Shown here piece by piece: positions 51,120-58,916 of a DNA stretch of 61,559 nt. Within the stretch, counting starts at the first letter, position 1. Every line of letters begins with the position of its first letter. Below the pieces are notes generated by a model. It searched no databases. It saw nothing but the letters and a program-made list of their open reading frames with translations, and was not told the origin of the DNA. Position numbers and translations under genes: made by a program. Origin of the DNA: Lachnospiraceae bacterium UBA7729 (lineage in GTDB: Bacteria > Bacillota > Clostridia > Lachnospirales > Lachnospiraceae); contig DLFD01000037.1 of assembly GCA_002482005.1 (NCBI GenBank), positions 1 through 61,559 on the forward strand. Reading direction: 5' to 3'.

Positions 51120-51512
51120 ATGGGAACCCTGAGAGAAGATTACACACTTGTGCTGGACGCAGGGACATTCGGGATTATCTGCAGAAAGGATTACAGAAAA
51201 GAGCTGGACCGGATCATCTTCCTGGCCCGGCTCTTTTCAGAAAGAGGGCTTCATCCGGGAGACCGGATCTATCTTCTCCGCTCGCAGAAATTGAAGAAGC
51301 TGCAGGGCACTGACCCTGTGCTGGAACACACAGAGCTGAAAAAACTGAAGCGGAAGGAAGAGCAGAAAAACGTGATGCCGTCCGAAAATGTAAAGAGTGG
51401 AAGCATCGCGATCCTGGCAACAAACCGCCAGGTGGAACATTTCCTGACGGAAGGAATCGACGACTTTGAGGACATTCCGCTCGAAGAAGCGGCTTTGACA
51501 TGGAGGACCTGA
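51120..51512 (+). CDS. Small soluble protein of unknown function
   Basis: 130 residues from the ATG at 51120, seven bases after the previous stop, with GAGGAG close upstream. An N-terminal alpha/beta segment (YTLVLDAGTFGIICRKDY), a Lys-rich middle and an acidic end. Not recognised. It is the last gene before the oriT-like region. Confidence 0.55.
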   Translation: MGTLREDYTLVLDAGTFGIICRKDYRKELDRIIFLARLFSERGLHPGDRIYLLRSQKLKKLQGTDPVLEHTELKKLKRKEEQKNVMPSENVKSGSIAILATNRQVEHFLTEGIDDFEDIPLEEAALTWRT

Positions 51513-51526
51513 GATGAAGAACTTTG

Positions 51527-51557
51527 AAAAATCCGGCATTCCCGGATGCCGGGGTTT
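51527..51557 (+). terminator. Hairpin after the secretion operon
   Basis: CCGGCAT (51533-51539) and ATGCCGG (51546-51552) form a stem, with flanking AAAA and TTTT that can extend it. It fits an intrinsic terminator of the long secretion operon and marks the left edge of the oriT-like region. Confidence 0.65.
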
Positions 51558-51579
51558 TGAAGAAAAAGGCGCGATTTCG

Positions 51580-51690
51580 GGCCGGGCCACAAATTGTGGC
51601 ACTTCGGGAAGGTTTTCCGGGGGTCTCAGGGGTCACCCCTGACAAGATGCCGCTGCATGACAGAGGCGTATCTTGCTAATACCCTGTTTC
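51580..51690 (+). other. oriT: Candidate origin of transfer (oriT)
   Basis: The perfect palindrome GCCACAAATTGTGGC (51586-51600) and the palindrome TCAGGGGTCACCCCTGA (51626-51642) precede TATCTTGC (51669-51676). That octamer resembles the MOBP nick consensus (RP4-type TATCCTG|C) with one substitution. The region has no gene and stands directly upstream of the MobC-like and MobA relaxase genes, the usual oriT location. The nick would fall between 51675 and 51676. Confidence 0.72.
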
Positions 51691-51761
51691 ACACGTTTTG
51701 GGCCTTAGTTTTGACTCCCGGGAAGGGGCAGATGAGGGCATTTTCAGGTGCGGAGGGCTGC

Positions 51762-52190
51762 ATGAAGAAGCAGGAAGGAAAGAAGGGTCAAAAGGCGGGA
51801 AATGAAATTTCCGTCCAGAAATATCAGCAGAAGAGTTTCCGGATTTCTGAGAAAGAGAAAAAACAGATCGAGGAGGCGGCGGACCGCTACGGACTTTCTG
51901 AATCGGAATTCATCCGGCGGTGCATCTTCGCACACGGCGTGAAAGACGTGCTTCCGAAAAATCTGGAGCTGCTCATGGCGCAGGCGGAGCACGAAATTTA
52001 TCAGACCGGGATCGAGATCAGCCGCTACGTGAGAGAGAAGCACAGAAAAAATCCTCTCGAAGATCCGGAGAAGGAAGACGAGCTGATGAGAAAACTTGAC
52101 GAACTCGAAGTAATACTGAGCCGTATGCCGGAAGCGGTAAGGAAGGCGGTGAGAGAAAAAGATGGCGGTGACGAAGCTCCTTCGAATTAA
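51762..52190 (+). CDS. mobC: MobC-like relaxosome accessory protein
   Basis: 142 residues from the ATG at 51762 (GGAGGG upstream); longer in-frame starts would run through the oriT-like region. A basic N-terminus, then a ribbon-helix-helix-type region (SFRISEKEKKQIEEAADRYG, SESEFIRRCIF), then helices similar to MobC family proteins. It would bind oriT and help the relaxase. It overlaps the relaxase gene by 29 bases. Confidence 0.8.
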   Translation: MKKQEGKKGQKAGNEISVQKYQQKSFRISEKEKKQIEEAADRYGLSESEFIRRCIFAHGVKDVLPKNLELLMAQAEHEIYQTGIEISRYVREKHRKNPLEDPEKEDELMRKLDELEVILSRMPEAVRKAVREKDGGDEAPSN

Positions 52191-53556
52191 GGAAGGGAAA
52201 GGGTCGAGACAGAACCGGCCTCTTCTGGATGCACTCAAATATATCTGCAATCCGGAAAAAACGAAGGACCTCTACATCGGCGGAAACGCCGGCTGGTCAG
52301 CGGAGTCCGCATTTCATCAGATGGTGGAAAACAAAAAAGTCTGGAGAAAGCCGGACGGGACCCAGGCCTTCCATTACATCCTTTCCTTCCCGCCGACGGA
52401 ATACATCACTCCGGAGACCGCGATGAAAGTCACGGAAGATTTCTGCAGGGAACTTCTCGGGGACGATGACTTTCTCTATCTCTATACGATCCACGTCGAC
52501 CGGCAGCATCTTCACGCGCACATCGTATTCGATTCGGTGTCGCGGGTCGATGGAAGAAAGTTCCACTCGCCGAAAGGCGACTGGGAGAAACGGATCCAGC
52601 CGATCACGGACCGGGTCTGCAAAAAGTACGGCCTCTCCACGCTCAGCTACGACGAGGAGCGGAAGGGAAAGGATTACGGAGAGTGGAGAAATCAGAAGAT
52701 GCGGGAGAAAGGAGTCCGGTCTGAAAAGCCGACCTGGCAGGATCTGATCCGCGACGACATCGACGAGGCCATCGCCGCGTCTTCGACTTATGAGGAATTT
52801 CTCTCTTACCTGCGGACCCTTCACTACGATGTGAGGGACGGAAAGTATCTGTCTCTTCACGCTGAAGAAAGGCAGCGGGCCATCCGCACTTATCGCCTCG
52901 GCGAAGGGTATGGGAAGGAAGAGATCCAGAATCGGATCCTGGAAAGAAGAAAACAGCAGGAACAGGAAGATCAGCAGAACCGGGAGAATCAGTCATACCA
53001 GCAGGGACAGGAAGCAGAGCCGGAATATTTCGTTTACGGAAATCTCCAGGAGATCCGGGAACTGCTTTTCATCCGGGTCCGCAGGTCTCCCGGCGGCAGA
53101 TGGAAGATGTCTCCTTACCAGCGGCAGTTCTATCTCCGATACTGGAGAATCTGCAAGATGCATTCCCCTTACCGGAAGCGGCGATACATTCCGCGCAAGG
53201 AGATCGTGAGGCTGGAAGAGTTTTCAGAGAATCTCCGTTACCTGATCGACCGCGATATCCGGACGCAGGAGCAGGCGGAAGGATCTGAGAAGGATCTTCA
53301 GGGACAGATGAGATCCGACCGGAGAAGGCTGAATGAGATCTACCGTCAGCTGAAGGAGTTTCCGAAAGATGAGAATCTCATGAAAGAAAAATCCGTCTAC
53401 CTGACAAGGCTGCGGGAGGAAAGGCATGAGCTGAAGATGCTCGAGTCGATCAGAAAGCAGGGTCTTGAAGAAGAGCAGCGTGAGGAAGGTGAACCGTCAC
53501 TGGATGAGAAAGTGAGAAGACAACCGAACCAGGAAAAGCGACAGACAAGAATGTAA
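52162..53556 (+). CDS. mobA: MOBP-type relaxase (MobA/VirD2-like)
   Basis: 464 residues. The N-terminal relaxase domain (about 1-200) has the histidine cluster HVDRQHLHAHIVFD, with His116, His118 and His120 as metal ligands, and a candidate nucleophile Tyr near the N-terminus (Tyr27 in LDALKYICNP). The C-terminal half is charged and helical. It nicks one strand at oriT and pilots it into the recipient through the coupling protein and channel. The start codon overlaps mobC. Confidence 0.92.
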   Translation: MAVTKLLRIKEGKGSRQNRPLLDALKYICNPEKTKDLYIGGNAGWSAESAFHQMVENKKVWRKPDGTQAFHYILSFPPTEYITPETAMKVTEDFCRELLGDDDFLYLYTIHVDRQHLHAHIVFDSVSRVDGRKFHSPKGDWEKRIQPITDRVCKKYGLSTLSYDEERKGKDYGEWRNQKMREKGVRSEKPTWQDLIRDDIDEAIAASSTYEEFLSYLRTLHYDVRDGKYLSLHAEERQRAIRTYRLGEGYGKEEIQNRILERRKQQEQEDQQNRENQSYQQGQEAEPEYFVYGNLQEIRELLFIRVRRSPGGRWKMSPYQRQFYLRYWRICKMHSPYRKRRYIPRKEIVRLEEFSENLRYLIDRDIRTQEQAEGSEKDLQGQMRSDRRRLNEIYRQLKEFPKDENLMKEKSVYLTRLREERHELKMLESIRKQGLEEEQREEGEPSLDEKVRRQPNQEKRQTRM

Positions 53557-53568
53557 AGGGATTGAAAG

Positions 53569-53589
53569 TCTGCCCCAGTTTGGGGCAGA
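53569..53589 (+). terminator. Hairpin after the relaxase gene
   Basis: TCTGCCCCA and TGGGGCAGA form a perfect 9-bp stem with a 3-base loop. There is no T-run. It ends the mob operon. The following 53590-53808 stretch is AT-richer and I see nothing in it. Confidence 0.5.
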
Positions 53590-53808
53590 TATTGATTCGA
53601 TGCTGTTTTTAGAATACCTTCTGTGTAATAGGAGCGGCTATGGTAGACTAGAGCAGGACGCAACTTATGGTGGCTGTGGAATGGTTCTTTCATGCGCAGG
53701 GAATTCTGATTGAGAGATTCAGTTCAGACTGATAAGATGGTAGCATGACAAGAGAGAATCTGTAGATTGGATGATTATTAGATTGGGACAGATTTCAAGA
53801 GTGTAGAT

Positions 53809-54357
53809 ATGAAAAACAGGGAATTTTACAGCCCGCTTCCCAAAATCATGGTAGCAACAATGCTTTCGAGTTTTACTGGCTGTCTGCTTTTCAGCATATT
53901 TTATTCTTCATTGCAGGTGCCGTGGCTGTTTACTATGTCGGTAATCTGCGGCATAACTGCCTATCATATGCTGATACGGTTTATGTCACCGGTGATTCTG
54001 CAATGCATTTTCCACAGGCAGTATAATTGCAGGGCATGGTGGTTTCAACAGAGAAAATGGGAGCCTGAGGTTTATCGTTTCTTGAAGGTGAAAAGGTGGA
54101 AGGGAAAAATACTGTCTTATGATCCGAGCGAATTTTCATTAAAGATTCACTCGATGGAAGAGATTGTTAACAACATGTGCCATGCAGAAGCCGTCCATGA
54201 GCTGATAATGCTGCTCAGTTTTACGACTTTGTTTTTTTCTATTCCATTAGGTGCATTTCCCGCATTCCTGATCACGGCAATCATAGCGGCCAGCATCGAC
54301 ATGGTATTTGTAATTATTCAGCGTTACAATCGGCCGCGGGTAATGCGACTAGTATAA
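53809..54357 (+). CDS. CrtO-like membrane acyltransferase homologue
   Basis: 182 residues with four hydrophobic segments. The block 'RFLKVKRWKGKIL' in the middle and 'IQRYNRPRVMRL' at the C-terminus are reminiscent of the glycosyl-4,4'-diaponeurosporenoate acyltransferase (CrtO) family. Carotenoid partners are absent here, so the substrate is unknown. Base composition is lower in GC than the flanking conjugation genes, suggesting a separately acquired cargo gene. Confidence 0.55.
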   Translation: MKNREFYSPLPKIMVATMLSSFTGCLLFSIFYSSLQVPWLFTMSVICGITAYHMLIRFMSPVILQCIFHRQYNCRAWWFQQRKWEPEVYRFLKVKRWKGKILSYDPSEFSLKIHSMEEIVNNMCHAEAVHELIMLLSFTTLFFSIPLGAFPAFLITAIIAASIDMVFVIIQRYNRPRVMRLV

Positions 54358-54430
54358 GTCAAAAGTTGTATGATTACAGACTTCATGATATCGGTTATGA
54401 TTATGGTAACAAAAGCACGAGGTGATGAAG

Positions 54431-54658
54431 ATGAGAAAAGAATTCTGTGAGAAAGATGGCATTCGTATAACCTATCTGGAAGACAATGTGTGCTTTGAAG
54501 ATATGAAGACCGCAGAGTCCATTCTGATTGCGAATGATGGAACGATTCTGTTTAACAACTTCAACGAGGAAAAGACTTCCTATTTCATGGCATATTTTCA
54601 TCAGATCTATCGCTCAGTGGAGATGCTCCGGGAGATGGACAGCATGGAGGTGGCATGA
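54431..54658 (+). CDS. Small hypothetical protein, partner of the DUF4160 gene
   Basis: 75 residues from the ATG at 54431 (GAGGTGA six bases before). It has an acidic C-terminus. Not recognised. The stop overlaps the next start (ATGA), so the two are made together. DUF4160 genes are often found with a small partner (commonly DUF2442), and this could be a divergent equivalent. Confidence 0.55.
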   Translation: MRKEFCEKDGIRITYLEDNVCFEDMKTAESILIANDGTILFNNFNEEKTSYFMAYFHQIYRSVEMLREMDSMEVA

Positions 54659-54930
54659 TGCCGATATTTCTCCGGGCGCAAGGGTTCAAAGTGTATTTCT
54701 GGTCAAACGAGAGTGATGAGCCGATTCACTTTCATGTGACAAAGGGAGATCCGTCTCCGAATGACACAAAAATATGGATCAAGAAGGACAAGACGTTTCA
54801 GGTAGCGAGCAATCGGGGCAGAATATCTGACAAGGATCTGATGCGAATCATGATCCTGATGCATTCTTACGTGGACGAGTACATCAGTGTCTGGAAAGCG
54901 CATCTGGGATACGAGAAATACATTGGATGA
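54655..54930 (+). CDS. DUF4160 domain protein
   Basis: 91 residues. The pattern MPIFLRAQGFKVYFWSNE followed by IHFHVTKGD is typical of DUF4160, and the C-terminal helix (LMRIMILMHSYVDEYISVWKAHLG) also fits. DUF4160 genes are common in mobile islands with a small partner gene and have been suggested to be toxin-antitoxin-like, which is unproven. The start may be the second ATG at 54658. Confidence 0.78.
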   Translation: MMPIFLRAQGFKVYFWSNESDEPIHFHVTKGDPSPNDTKIWIKKDKTFQVASNRGRISDKDLMRIMILMHSYVDEYISVWKAHLGYEKYIG

Positions 54931-55018
54931 CTCCCGGTTTGCAATAACAACTGCATCGGCATCTTCTGACTGTTCTCAGCAACGAATAGAAAAAAGTAGA
55001 TGAGGCAAATAGTTGAAA

Positions 55019-55186
55019 ATGAGATCCAGAGAGAAAATGATTTTGATTGCAGCCATTGCTGCAGCAGGGATTTTTATTTTTCACATTGCGCACTATATGC
55101 TTTACTGCCGGCATAAAAAGGATCCGGACAAAAGCCATTGTGCGGTCTGCAGACATCGGAAGGTTTGCAGCAGGTTTCATCAGTAA
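55019..55186 (+). CDS. Tiny membrane protein with a Cys-rich tail
   Basis: 55 residues: one membrane helix (about 7-28), then a short tail with C-x-x-C and further Cys/His residues (HCAVCRHRKVCSRFH). The ribosome binding site is weak, which lowers confidence, but the frame is intact and the next gene starts 18 bases later with a good site. Function unknown; the tail could bind metal. Confidence 0.4.
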   Translation: MRSREKMILIAAIAAAGIFIFHIAHYMLYCRHKKDPDKSHCAVCRHRKVCSRFHQ

Positions 55187-55204
55187 TTCCGGAGGGCAGA
55201 ATAG

Positions 55205-55489
55205 ATGAAGAAAAGTATCAGGATTGCGATTGCTCTGGCGATTGGGTTTGGCGCAGCAATGGCGGTGATGGCAGTTGCCATCTATTTCGGGTATTCGAAT
55301 GCATACGCACAAGGAGGAGCAGATCATGAGGTATACCTTCTTGGCTTGAATATCTATCATCTTCATCTGGACGGCAGCAGGTACATCGGTTCTTCGAATG
55401 GTCCGGCAATGGGAGGCATCTGTGCAATCGGGATGGCTGTGGCTTTTCTGGTAAAAGAAATTATCACCAGGGTTCGTAACAGGAAATAA
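55205..55489 (+). CDS. Small membrane protein of unknown function
   Basis: 94 residues. GGAGGG stands nine bases before the ATG. Two membrane helices (about 7-28 and 68-84) bracket an outer loop with a Gly/His/Tyr-rich stretch. Not recognised. It is the last gene of the cargo patch, followed by a terminator. Confidence 0.55.
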   Translation: MKKSIRIAIALAIGFGAAMAVMAVAIYFGYSNAYAQGGADHEVYLLGLNIYHLHLDGSRYIGSSNGPAMGGICAIGMAVAFLVKEIITRVRNRK

Positions 55490-55521
55490 CAAAAGTAATC
55501 GAATAGGATGACATTTCAAGA

Positions 55522-55550
55522 GATCGGGCACACCGGTCTCTTTTTTTACA
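55522..55550 (+). terminator. Intrinsic terminator
   Basis: AGAGATCGG and CCGGTCTCT pair around a 5-base loop and are followed by seven T residues. It separates the cargo genes from the second ICE operon. Confidence 0.8.
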
Positions 55551-55598
55551 CCCAAAATGTACTGCCGCTAACAGTCATGTTGTATGGGAGGCGATCAA

Positions 55599-56219
55599 AT
55601 GGGAGAGATAGAATCCGCGCTCGACCTTATCCTGAAAAATCAGGCAGGAGCAGTTCAGAACCTGAGTGCTAAGGCAACTGAAGACACTGATGGTGAGGCG
55701 GTTCCTTCTCCGGCTCCGAGACCGCCCCGGTCCGATCGAATTAGTCCGGAGACTGCCGAGGCAATCTGGAAAGCCATGGCGCAGCAGATGGACCAGGAAA
55801 GGCAGGAGAGACAGAAGCTTCTCGAATGGTTCTCAGCGGAGATGGATCAGATGCGGAAGGAAGGTGCGGAGAAAGACCTTCAGATCCAAAACCTGGCTCA
55901 CGAGAATTCTGAACTGAAAAAACAGCTGGCCATTCAGCAGACGGCTTCCGAAGTTCTCAGCAGAATCTTCGGGACAGGCAGACTTTATGACATCCGGGGA
56001 CATCCGGACGGAGATTCTGCTTATCCCATCCGGCAGAGGATCAACCGCCGCCGGGTTCGGAAGATGACAGCAGACGGGTCATTCAGTGAAGAGCAGCTGG
56101 CTATCATCCGGGAAGCTGTTGCTGAAGGTCTTGAATGGAAAAAGCTGAAGATCCTGTGCGACCCGGCCATGAAGGCTCCGGCGATGAGGGTCTGCCTGAC
56201 CTATCTGATGACGAGATAA
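55599..56219 (+). CDS. Coiled-coil ICE protein, unknown function
   Basis: 206 residues from the ATG at 55599 (GGGAGG upstream). A Pro-rich segment (about 25-50), a coiled coil (about 65-125, with heptads around 'ENSELKKQLAIQQTASEVL'), and a C-terminal helical region (SEEQLAIIREAVAEGLEWKKL) resembling a DNA-binding helix-turn-helix. Family not recognised. Confidence 0.6.
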   Translation: MGEIESALDLILKNQAGAVQNLSAKATEDTDGEAVPSPAPRPPRSDRISPETAEAIWKAMAQQMDQERQERQKLLEWFSAEMDQMRKEGAEKDLQIQNLAHENSELKKQLAIQQTASEVLSRIFGTGRLYDIRGHPDGDSAYPIRQRINRRRVRKMTADGSFSEEQLAIIREAVAEGLEWKKLKILCDPAMKAPAMRVCLTYLMTR

Positions 56220-56287
56220 AAAGCTGGCATGATCAGAAACTGACATGAGAAATACACGTCCCCGGTGCGGGGAGAAGGGAGACTTAC

Positions 56288-56443
56288 ATGAAAGATTACG
56301 AAGGAAAAGAAGCGGTGTATCTGCTTGATATCGAAGCAGATCTTGATCCGGATCAGTCAGCGGAGAGGCTTCTGGCTTATCTGGTGGTGTTCAAGGATCC
56401 GTCCGATGTGGACGCACAGAGAAAAGAGGAGGAGCGCGCATGA
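56288..56443 (+). CDS. 51-residue acidic protein coupled to the pentapeptide gene
   Basis: AAGGGAG stands before the ATG, and the TGA overlaps the start of the pentapeptide-repeat gene (ATGA), a strong sign of a real gene. The protein is acidic and helical (LLDIEADLDPDQSAERLLAY). No family is recognised. It may be a small regulator or partner of the pentapeptide protein. Confidence 0.65.
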   Translation: MKDYEGKEAVYLLDIEADLDPDQSAERLLAYLVVFKDPSDVDAQRKEEERA

Positions 56444-57324
56444 TACCTGAAAGAAGAAAAGAAATCTCGAGCCGCAGCCAGCTGGAACACATCATGGGAG
56501 AGATCAGAAATTGTCCGCACCAGGAGGAGAATCCAGGGCTGGACCTTTCCGACACAAACCTGTTTGGGATCGACCTTACCGGGATCGACCTCTCCGGAAG
56601 CAAACTCAGAGGTGCGACATTTGTCTGCTGTAACATGTCCGAAGCGAAACTGAAGAACTGTGATATGCGGGATGTCCGCATCTGCAGATGCAGCATGAAG
56701 GGAGCGGACATTTCCGGTTCCCTGATCAGCGGAGCCTACATTGACATCTGCAACATGGACACGATGAATCTCGCCGCCTCCATCCTTGACTGTGCGACCA
56801 TCATCCACTGCTCGGTCAAGGGAACTTCCCTCCGGAACTGTTCCTTCATGGCGACAGAGTTCCGTCACTGTGATTTTACTGGCAGTTTTTTCATCGGTGC
56901 AATCTTTGACGCGACCCTGATGGATAAGACAGAGGACGGGATCAACAACTTCGAGAACTGTGACTTCACCGGGGCATATTTTCATGTCGCCATGATGAGA
57001 GCCGCCTGGCTGAAGAACGCCTGCATGAAGAAGATCTACGCAGACGGGATCGATCTCTCCGGATCGGGCATGTGGGGAGTCCGCATGAAAGGCGCGGTGC
57101 TGACGGACGTGACCGCTGATTTCATCCAGCCGGATCAGGACTGTTTCAAGGAGGCTGAGTTTGTCGGGTTCGCTTCACAGAAAGAGAATTCCGGGAAAGG
57201 TGGATCTGACCCGGAAGACGGGCCGGTATCCGATGGAAGCACTGCCTCAGAAAGCAAAGCAGCTCCGACGAGGAAAGCTGCTATGGGTGGTAAAGCTGCT
57301 CCGGCGGGAGGGGCTGCCGCATGA
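56440..57324 (+). CDS. Pentapeptide-repeat protein
   Basis: 294 residues. From about residue 34 to 225 it reads as repeated A-(D/N)-L/F-x-x units (LDLSDTNLFGIDLTGIDLSG, then GADISGSLISGAY and FRHCDFTGSFF), the right-handed beta-helix of the pentapeptide family. Several such proteins mimic DNA and bind gyrase, but nothing here shows the target. The last 30 residues are Ala/Gly/Lys-rich and low in complexity. It is coupled to the 51-residue gene. Confidence 0.85.
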   Translation: MIPERRKEISSRSQLEHIMGEIRNCPHQEENPGLDLSDTNLFGIDLTGIDLSGSKLRGATFVCCNMSEAKLKNCDMRDVRICRCSMKGADISGSLISGAYIDICNMDTMNLAASILDCATIIHCSVKGTSLRNCSFMATEFRHCDFTGSFFIGAIFDATLMDKTEDGINNFENCDFTGAYFHVAMMRAAWLKNACMKKIYADGIDLSGSGMWGVRMKGAVLTDVTADFIQPDQDCFKEAEFVGFASQKENSGKGGSDPEDGPVSDGSTASESKAAPTRKAAMGGKAAPAGGAAA

Positions 57325-57392
57325 GGCGAGGCTACTTCGGACGATGAAATAACTGCCGGAGATTCATTTTATAAGAGTGTACTTACTGATGG

Positions 57393-57418
57393 CTGTGCCG
57401 ATTCCGGTGCGGCTTTTT
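57393..57418 (+). terminator. Imperfect hairpin with T-run
   Basis: GCCG and CGGC flank a short loop, followed by six T residues. Probable weak terminator between the pentapeptide gene and the DUF5688 gene. Confidence 0.5.
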
Positions 57419-57438
57419 TCATGCAAAGGAGGACGCAA

Positions 57439-58455
57439 ATGAGAGACTTTGAAGGATTCTGCAAGGATGTCGAGAGGAATATCGCCGAATACCTCCCGAA
57501 TGATCTGGATGTGGAGGACATCCGGATCCAGACCGTTGAGAAGCCCAACCTTGGAAAGAGGACGGCTCTGTCTGTCCGTCTGGAAGGGCAGGTCGCGGCT
57601 CCGCTGATCTACATGGACAGGTTCTATGACATGTACCAGTCCGGCATGCCGGAAGGCGAGGTCATGAGCCGGATCGCCGACGAGACGGCGGGAGCTCTCA
57701 AGGAGATCCCTATCATTCCGGATTACATGAGCCAGATCGATTCCTGGGACGCGGTGAAGGACCATCTCATCGTCGACGCGATGGGCGTTTCGCAGAACAG
57801 GGACCGTCTTCCGGATATCCCTCACCGGATCAGCGGTGACATTGCCTGCGTCTGCAGGATTGACGCGGGAGGGACCGGGACCATCCTGGTCAGCAGCAGT
57901 CTCGCTGCCAAATGGGACGTCCCGGAGGACCAGATCTTTGAGACCGCGATCAGCAACAGCATGAAGGTCCGTCCTGCGGAACTTTCGTCCATGGATGATC
58001 TGCTTGCTGAGCTCCGTGAGGATGAACCTTCGGGAGAGACCTGGAATCCGGAAGACCCGGATCAGTTCCTCGGAGTCATCACCACGAAGGACCGGGTGAA
58101 GGGGGCCTGCACGATCTTTTACCCGGACGTGCAGGAGAAACTCGCGGAACTTTCGGAAAGAGTCGGTGATCTCTACATCATCCCTTCTTCCGTCCACGAA
58201 CTTCTTGCCGTCCCGGCGAGGAACGGGGCAAGGGAAGAGGACCTGAACCAGATGATCCACGAGGTAAATGAGACCTGCGTCGATCCTGTCGACCGTCTTT
58301 CCGAATTCGTGCATAAGTTTGATTCCCGCACGAAGAAGCTGACCTGCAGCACGCCTATTCCGGCGCTTGCTGAGAAAGCTCCTTCCCAGGAAGGGCGTCC
58401 GTATATGCTTCAGGGAGAGATGCCGAAGACGAGAAGGACTCGCCTTTCGATCTGA
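57439..58455 (+). CDS. DUF5688 family protein
   Basis: 338 residues from the ATG at 57439 (AAAGGAGG eight bases before). The opening 'RDFEGFCKDVERNIAEYLP' and the 'VKDHLIVDAMGVSQNRDRL' and 'IYIIPSSVHE'-type blocks match the DUF5688 family found in Lachnospiraceae and ICE gene clusters. It is soluble, with no membrane segment. Function is unknown. The next gene begins 18 bases downstream. Confidence 0.8.
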   Translation: MRDFEGFCKDVERNIAEYLPNDLDVEDIRIQTVEKPNLGKRTALSVRLEGQVAAPLIYMDRFYDMYQSGMPEGEVMSRIADETAGALKEIPIIPDYMSQIDSWDAVKDHLIVDAMGVSQNRDRLPDIPHRISGDIACVCRIDAGGTGTILVSSSLAAKWDVPEDQIFETAISNSMKVRPAELSSMDDLLAELREDEPSGETWNPEDPDQFLGVITTKDRVKGACTIFYPDVQEKLAELSERVGDLYIIPSSVHELLAVPARNGAREEDLNQMIHEVNETCVDPVDRLSEFVHKFDSRTKKLTCSTPIPALAEKAPSQEGRPYMLQGEMPKTRRTRLSI

Positions 58456-58473
58456 TGAAGGGAGTGCATGCGG

Positions 58474-58911
58474 ATGGATAAGAAACTCGAAAGGCTCTAT
58501 GAGCAGCTGGGCCGGATTGACTCCGTTATCGAAAAACAGACCAGCCAGCGCCTTGAAAAGATGAAGGAGATCCAGCAGAAAAGGGACGCCGACAAAAGGG
58601 CCTGGATGAAGGAAGCCGGTCCCGTGATCGACACCTTTCTTCTGGAAGCGGTCGGTGAGAACTATTACTACGACATCACCCCGCCAGACCTGACGAAAGC
58701 CGTAAGGACGGACAAGCTCAGGACCTTCGCCCGGAAAGAAGAAAAGGGCGAAGGGAAGACGGAAGGAATCTCTGAAGGGAAATTGGCTGAAAACGCAGGG
58801 GAGAAGACAGAGGGAAGATCCATTTCCGGAAAGGAGGGCGGCGGAAAGCCGTCCTCTTCTTCGGATAAGCCCGGGACAGAAGAACCGGTGAAACAGAAAG
58901 AGGAGGAATAA
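58474..58911 (+). CDS. Small helical ICE protein
   Basis: 145 residues from the ATG at 58474 (AAGGGAG nine bases before). An N-terminal coiled coil (KLERLYEQLGRIDSVIEKQ) precedes a globular stretch and a Gly/Ser/Glu/Lys-rich tail. It resembles small DUF4315-type proteins of ICEs in its first half, but only loosely. It sits just before the SpoVG-like gene. Confidence 0.55.
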   Translation: MDKKLERLYEQLGRIDSVIEKQTSQRLEKMKEIQQKRDADKRAWMKEAGPVIDTFLLEAVGENYYYDITPPDLTKAVRTDKLRTFARKEEKGEGKTEGISEGKLAENAGEKTEGRSISGKEGGGKPSSSSDKPGTEEPVKQKEEE

Positions 58912-58916
58912 TCGTT

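Noticed and set aside
51594..51761. N-terminal extension of the MobC-like protein
   Set aside because: The extended frame would run through the oriT-like palindromes, while the ATG at 51762 has a good site and a MobC-like start.
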